Shown in pieces: positions 60,978-64,000 of a stretch of DNA of 64,000 nucleotides (its first letter is position 1; every line of letters starts with the position of its first letter). The DNA comes from Chrysopilus asiliformis (taxonomy: Eukaryota > Arthropoda > Insecta > Diptera > Rhagionidae): positions 26,285,530-26,349,529 of the forward strand of contig OZ035962.1 of the NCBI GenBank assembly GCA_964034945.1, given 5' to 3'. The notes beneath the pieces were generated by a model. The model was not told the origin of the DNA. It saw only the letters and a program-made list of their open reading frames with translations, and did no database searches. A program made the translations under genes and the position numbers.

Positions 60978-63754
60978 CTAAAATCTAGAACGGAAGGCAT
61001 TAGAAAAATTAAGAAATTCCAATTCGAAATACTTTCTAAATAGAATCGAATTGTTTACCTTTTGGCACTGGAAAATACGCTTTCGTCGCTCGTGTAATCC
61101 TGGTCTTCTTCGCTTGTGAGACTCCCTGGTGGATGCGGAATGAATCCATAGTAAGGTAGCCCTGGAAAAATGAATAAATATTAGAAATTAAACATTAAAA
61201 ACAAAGTCACAAAATATTCTTACCTGGTTTCACATCGATCACTTTGACAGCACAATAAAAACAAATAAAGGCGTTACCAGCTGTGCACTAATATCCTTTG
61301 GGGATCAATTATTTTTAGTACCCACTTGAGACACTTTCCCCACAGAGGTCACTTCAGTAGCACATGAAAATTTGAAAATCTTCAAAATTTAATTTTATTT
61401 AATTTGCCCGTAGTTGCTGATTAATTGTCCCCCAGTAAAGTTAGAATTAAAATTAAAAGTAGAAAAGGGTTTTAAACCCTTCTTCTTCTCAAGTTTTTTA
61501 AGTGCTGTGAAAGTGGGAAAGAGTAGGTTTTCTTTTTATTTGGAAAATAGTGTAGTTAAAAATAATTTAATAATTGATTCCTGCAGCTGAGCGAATTTCA
61601 CCTGGAGGGACCGCGTCGTAAACAAAGGATTCTTCGCAGACAAATCAAAAGGGAAGTACCCTAAATTTTATAAGAAGAATTTTCGAAAATTAAGTTTGCT
61701 GCGAAATTTTTAAAAATTAAATTAAAGCCGGCTAAAGTTCAGGGCAAACTTTAGCCGAGACGCATTAGCTCAGTCTTTCCCGCGGTTTTTTTCTATTTCG
61801 TTGCTGTTTCGTTTTCCACCCAAAGAAGAAACGAAGTTGCATTTCGCATCGATTTCGGCTTCCCAACATAGTGATTTTCTTGGAAAAGCCATCAAGGAAA
61901 TCTGCAAGAAAACTACCGTTGACAGAATCAAGCCGCTTTTCGCGCCAAATATCCGCGACCAGTTAATACGGTGTTTTTACCATTCGAATAAGTCAACGGA
62001 ATTATTCAAAGCCAACGATTATTCATCAGCAGAAGAATGATGCTCAACGGAACATCGATCGAGTCGGCAGTTTAGTTTTTTTGTTTCTTATTTTAGTCAT
62101 AATCGATTAACGTTTTTTTTAATTATTTGGGATATTTAATTTAATAAGCTTCTCCGTTTATGATTTAACATTGTACTAATGATACCACCACTATTTATGA
62201 TTTTAGAGATTTTTTTTGCGCAATTTTTATGACCATCATCGATATTGTCTCTGGGCCCAAAGATCTTATCCCTTAAGTTATTTCCACCTGTTGGTAAAAA
62301 TTTATTATAAATTCTGTGTGGTAAACATTTTTGTGGAGAATTTCGTTTTTTTTGATATTATTTATTTATTTAATTTTCTTCGTCATATTTATGACCAATG
62401 TATATTTGGTTTAAATTATATTAATAGATTTTAGACATTTATTTATGCCATTATGTATGCAATTTTTCGAAATTTAGATCCAGTAGTGCATTTTTATAAA
62501 TGAATTTAAACAGAATTAAATATTTCTTTATATGATTATTGAAAGGTGTTTTTGCAATTTGATCATGTTTGTGTGAGCGTGTTTTTATTTAGGGCAGGTG
62601 TGAAATCCGGAGACAACGGAAGAAAAGGTAAGCGTCGTGACTGCTCCGCCTCGTCCCGCGATTTTTAAAGGATTTCCTTCCCCTTCCCCTTCCGTTAGTA
62701 TGCGAAGATGAGCTATGGTCCTTTTTGGTCTTTTTTTTTGGCACGATTTTATTTGTAGCAGAGAGTGGTGATAGGAAGGATGGCAAGAACCAACCCCACC
62801 CGGCGAGCTAAGCCCCTGAACTTCCAGCGTGCCACCCTGCCTCCCCTTCCATCACATCAACAGAAAATATATAATATCTCGTCACTCTGTATGCTACAAA
62901 CTTGGCGCCCAACGTTTGGCTGTCGCAGAGTTTTCCTCCACGGAAAACTCAGATAGTCTGCCTAGTCCTTAACGGAAAGTGCATCCCCAATCTCTTCTGA
63001 AAATGCTAAGGCTTTTCTCCCCCTCCCTTACCCGAAAATTTCCTTTCCCAACTCCTTTAAATTTTTCCATATAAATAGATCAGTTTTTTTTTAATAAACT
63101 TTTGAAATTTTTTTCCCGTCAGTCTGTTAGTAATTGCATAGTCTCATCTTCTAAATTTTTTTTCGCATTTCGTAATAAATCCTGCCGCGTAGACCTTGGT
63201 GAGTCCCGGGGCGTAAAGTTCGTAGAACAGAGCGTTACTCGCGTTTGCCACGAAGCGTTCTGCAAAGTGGATTTATTTGAAATATTCGTATAGCATGGAA
63301 ATCCGAATCTGTGAAGTGTCCCAGCTAAAAATTGTTTCAAATTTTGGTTGCGTTTGCCTTCATGGAATTCGCGGAATATCAAATAAATATATTATGTTCG
63401 GGTAAATTTTTGTCAGTGCATTTCTTTGAGTCCAGCTTCGTAGACCTTCGTGAGTCCCGGGGCGCAAAGTTCGTGGAACATAGCGTTACTCGCGTTTGCC
63501 ACGAAGTGTTCTGCGAAGTGGATTTATGTGAAGTATTGGTAAAATTTTTATCAAAGATTAACACCTGTCGATTGTGAGGTTGAGTAGAGTCCCGATACTT
63601 AAGGTTTTAAATAAACCAAGTTTCGCGTTTGCCTACATCAATCATCATTCGAGTTAACACAACACCCAGCATACGAAAAGTTATTAGTTTTTTTTAATTT
63701 TTCTCCTGATTACCTCACCTTACCTTTAATAATCGCAAATACTGGACGAGACAT
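60947..63754 (-). CDS. Unrecognised 95-residue protein, five-exon gene convergent with Glut1 (whole span)
   Basis: Five short minus-strand exons with proper acceptors and donors join in phase into one open frame from ATG (63754) to TGA (60947). The product begins MSRPVFAIIKGYFPFDLSAK, has a hydrophobic, Cys-containing stretch (GNAFICFYCAVKVIDV, about residues 34-49), then PYYGFIPHPPGS, an acidic serine-rich segment (SEEDQDYTSDESVFSS, about 67-82) and ends RFLIALNTPE. I do not recognise a family. The single hydrophobic stretch is short for a membrane anchor, and the N-terminus could be a targeting sequence, but neither is shown. The gene is tail to tail with Glut1, its stop lying about 530 bases from the Glut1 terminal exon. 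The four-fold phase agreement is the main evidence; no similarity search was possible. An alternative is that some exons belong to a longer gene. Confidence 0.6.
61059..61161 (-). CDS. Exon 4 of the 95-residue gene (acidic tail)
   Basis: Minus-strand acceptor attcatttttccag|GG with a good polypyrimidine tract and branch-like ctaatatt, donor AAAAG|GTAAAC. Reads LPYYGFIPHPPGSLTSEEDQ then DYTSDESVFSSAK. The codon use and low AT content make this the most convincing exon of the gene. Confidence 0.7.
61224..61287 (-). CDS. Exon 3 of the 95-residue gene (hydrophobic stretch)
   Basis: Minus-strand acceptor ggatattag|TGC and donor AAACCAG|GTAAGA, phase 0 in and 1 out. Reads CTAGNAFICFYCAVKVIDVKP plus one base. 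An in-frame TAG sits directly before the exon, inside the acceptor, so this acceptor is forced if the frame is right. Its polypyrimidine tract is weak. Confidence 0.55.
61602..61660 (-). CDS. Exon 2 of the 95-residue gene
   Basis: Minus-strand acceptor ataaaatttag|GG and donor CTCCAG|GTGAAA. Codons read YFPFDLSAKNPLFTTRSLQ after the shared Gly. Phase 1 in, phase 0 out. Other frames of this segment contain stops or are arginine-rich and improbable. Confidence 0.6.
61729..61757. other. Perfect 11-bp hairpin
   Basis: CGGCTAAAGTT (61729-61739), loop CAGGGCA, then AACTTTAGCCG (61747-61757). Followed at once by the GC-richer segment that carries the doubtful 61801 ORF. Confidence 0.6.
61801..62040 (+). 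CDS. Doubtful ORF in intron 1 of the 95-residue gene
   Basis: Open for 80 codons but begins with TTG, not ATG. Reads KLHFASISASQHSDFLGKAI, KEICKKTTVDRIKPLFAPNI and ends DYSSAEE. The segment is less AT-rich than its surroundings. It could be a fragment of an old mobile element or a missed exon. No family recognised. Confidence 0.2.
   Translation: MLFRFPPKEETKLHFASISASQHSDFLGKAIKEICKKTTVDRIKPLFAPNIRDQLIRCFYHSNKSTELFKANDYSSAEE
62901..62948 (+). other. Possible lysine-tRNA primer binding site and hairpin (LTR remnant?)
   Basis: TTGGCGCCCAACGTTTGGC resembles a retroelement primer binding site for lysine tRNA with about two mismatches. A perfect 9-bp hairpin GAGTTTTCC/GGAAAACTC follows at about 62928-62950. 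No LTR pair or gag/pol frame was found, so this is a weak hint. Confidence 0.2.
63189..63540. repeat. Two copies of a ~101-bp unit, 251 bp apart
   Basis: 63189-63289 and 63440-63540 match at roughly nine bases in ten (GTAGACCTTSGTGAGTCCCGGGGC ... CGAAGTGGATTTAT). Both are open in a plus frame (CHEAFCKVDL / CHEVFCEVDL) and a minus frame. A shorter echo, TTTCGCGTTTGCC, is at about 63619. They lie in intron 1 of the 95-residue gene. Confidence 0.75.
63724..63754 (-). CDS. Exon 1 of the 95-residue gene (start codon)
   Basis: Ten codons, MSRPVFAIIK, plus one base before the donor AAAG|GTAAGG on the minus strand. Upstream leader ends cttcggaagaaATG. The ATG is the first one near this strong donor and the phase (1) fits exon 2. 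The leader and promoter lie to the right, toward the window end. Confidence 0.5.
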
Positions 63755-64000
63755 TTCTTCCGAAGTCTTCGGTTTTGCATTTGCCCTGATGTAATGTATG
63801 AGAAAGTATTGAAACAGAGATTTGATTGTGTTTGAATTTATTTATTGGCTCTAAATTTGAGAGCAATTTGGTAAACTATAATTTTAGTATAATTTTTTTT
63901 GATATTTACATATATTTTTTTTATTGTCATAAAATTAGAACAAGAATTAATACCAGAACAACATTTTTTTTTAACCAAGCAAGATGGCAGAATCTATTTA

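Noticed and set aside
62592..62626. Plus-strand segment between tttttatttag and AAAAG|GTAAGC as a further Glut1 exon (AGVKSGDNGRK)
   Set aside because: Phase fits, but it lies beyond the convergent small gene and no homologous Glut1 tail is recognised; too short to trust.
62600..62920. Complete LTR retrotransposon starting near 62.5 kb
   Set aside because: Only a primer-binding-site-like word was seen; no LTR pair, gag or pol frames.

Overview
The window is eukaryotic, AT-rich and intron-dominated, and looks like nuclear DNA of a higher fly (Brachycera). Fly assignment rests on the Glut1-type transporter exons, which read almost without change against the Drosophila Glut1 family as I remember it, on A-rich 5' leaders with CAAAATG-type start contexts, and on fly-style repeats. 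I cannot name the species. Nearly all listed long ORFs are chance open frames; the real coding sequence is in short exons found by checking splice sites and reading phase.

Main gene: Glut1, plus strand. Coding exons were placed at 26820-26958, 28853-28969, 31541-31697, 48275-48440, 49177-49314, 49655-49911, 50020-50144, 50426-50704, 51059-51336, 52290-52412, 59139-59342, 59918-60057 and, less surely, 60349-60421. Every junction is in phase. The first five exons give a proline/serine-rich head and a coiled coil of about 239 residues. The last seven firm exons give a complete 12-helix facilitative glucose transporter. Three features suggest alternative products: a separate A-rich leader with a tiny start exon at 38772-38794, a read-through stop overlapping a poly(A) signal just after the coiled coil (49363), and a stop codon inside the donor after 60057. 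The intron 52413-59138 has a GC-AG boundary.

Second gene: on the minus strand, tail to tail with Glut1, five small exons (63754-63724, 61660-61602, 61287-61224, 61161-61059, 60977-60947) join in phase into a 95-residue protein that I do not recognise, with methionine start, one hydrophobic stretch and an acidic serine-rich tail. None of these exons is long enough to stand out as an ORF.

Region by region: 1-17 kb is non-coding apart from doubtful ORFs or exons (3577-4272 minus, 4656-4733 plus, 17889-17909 plus), with several foldback elements (1.04-1.17, 8.82-9.03, 9.09-9.41 kb), a repeat family at 9.5-10.2 kb and a GC-richer block at 13.7-16.5 kb holding three 160-167 bp tandem units. 17-26.8 kb holds two copies of a CCCAAGYAAC-ended element (19.4 and 25.1 kb) and a hAT-type element with a perfect 8-bp target duplication (23.4 kb). 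The Glut1 introns from 27 to 59 kb carry a 5'-truncated, mutated non-LTR retrotransposon (29.8-31.2 kb), a near-perfect 82-bp-arm hairpin beside it, a Helitron-like repeat with tetranucleotide tract (33.0-33.5 kb), an 11-bp minisatellite (33.65 kb), a 32-bp minisatellite (39.7-40.1 kb), a second hAT element (41.6-42.2 kb), a piggyBac-type element with TTAA duplications (55.1 kb), another hAT-type element (55.5 kb) and about ten further small inverted-repeat elements. No tRNA, rRNA, CRISPR array or bacterial feature was seen.
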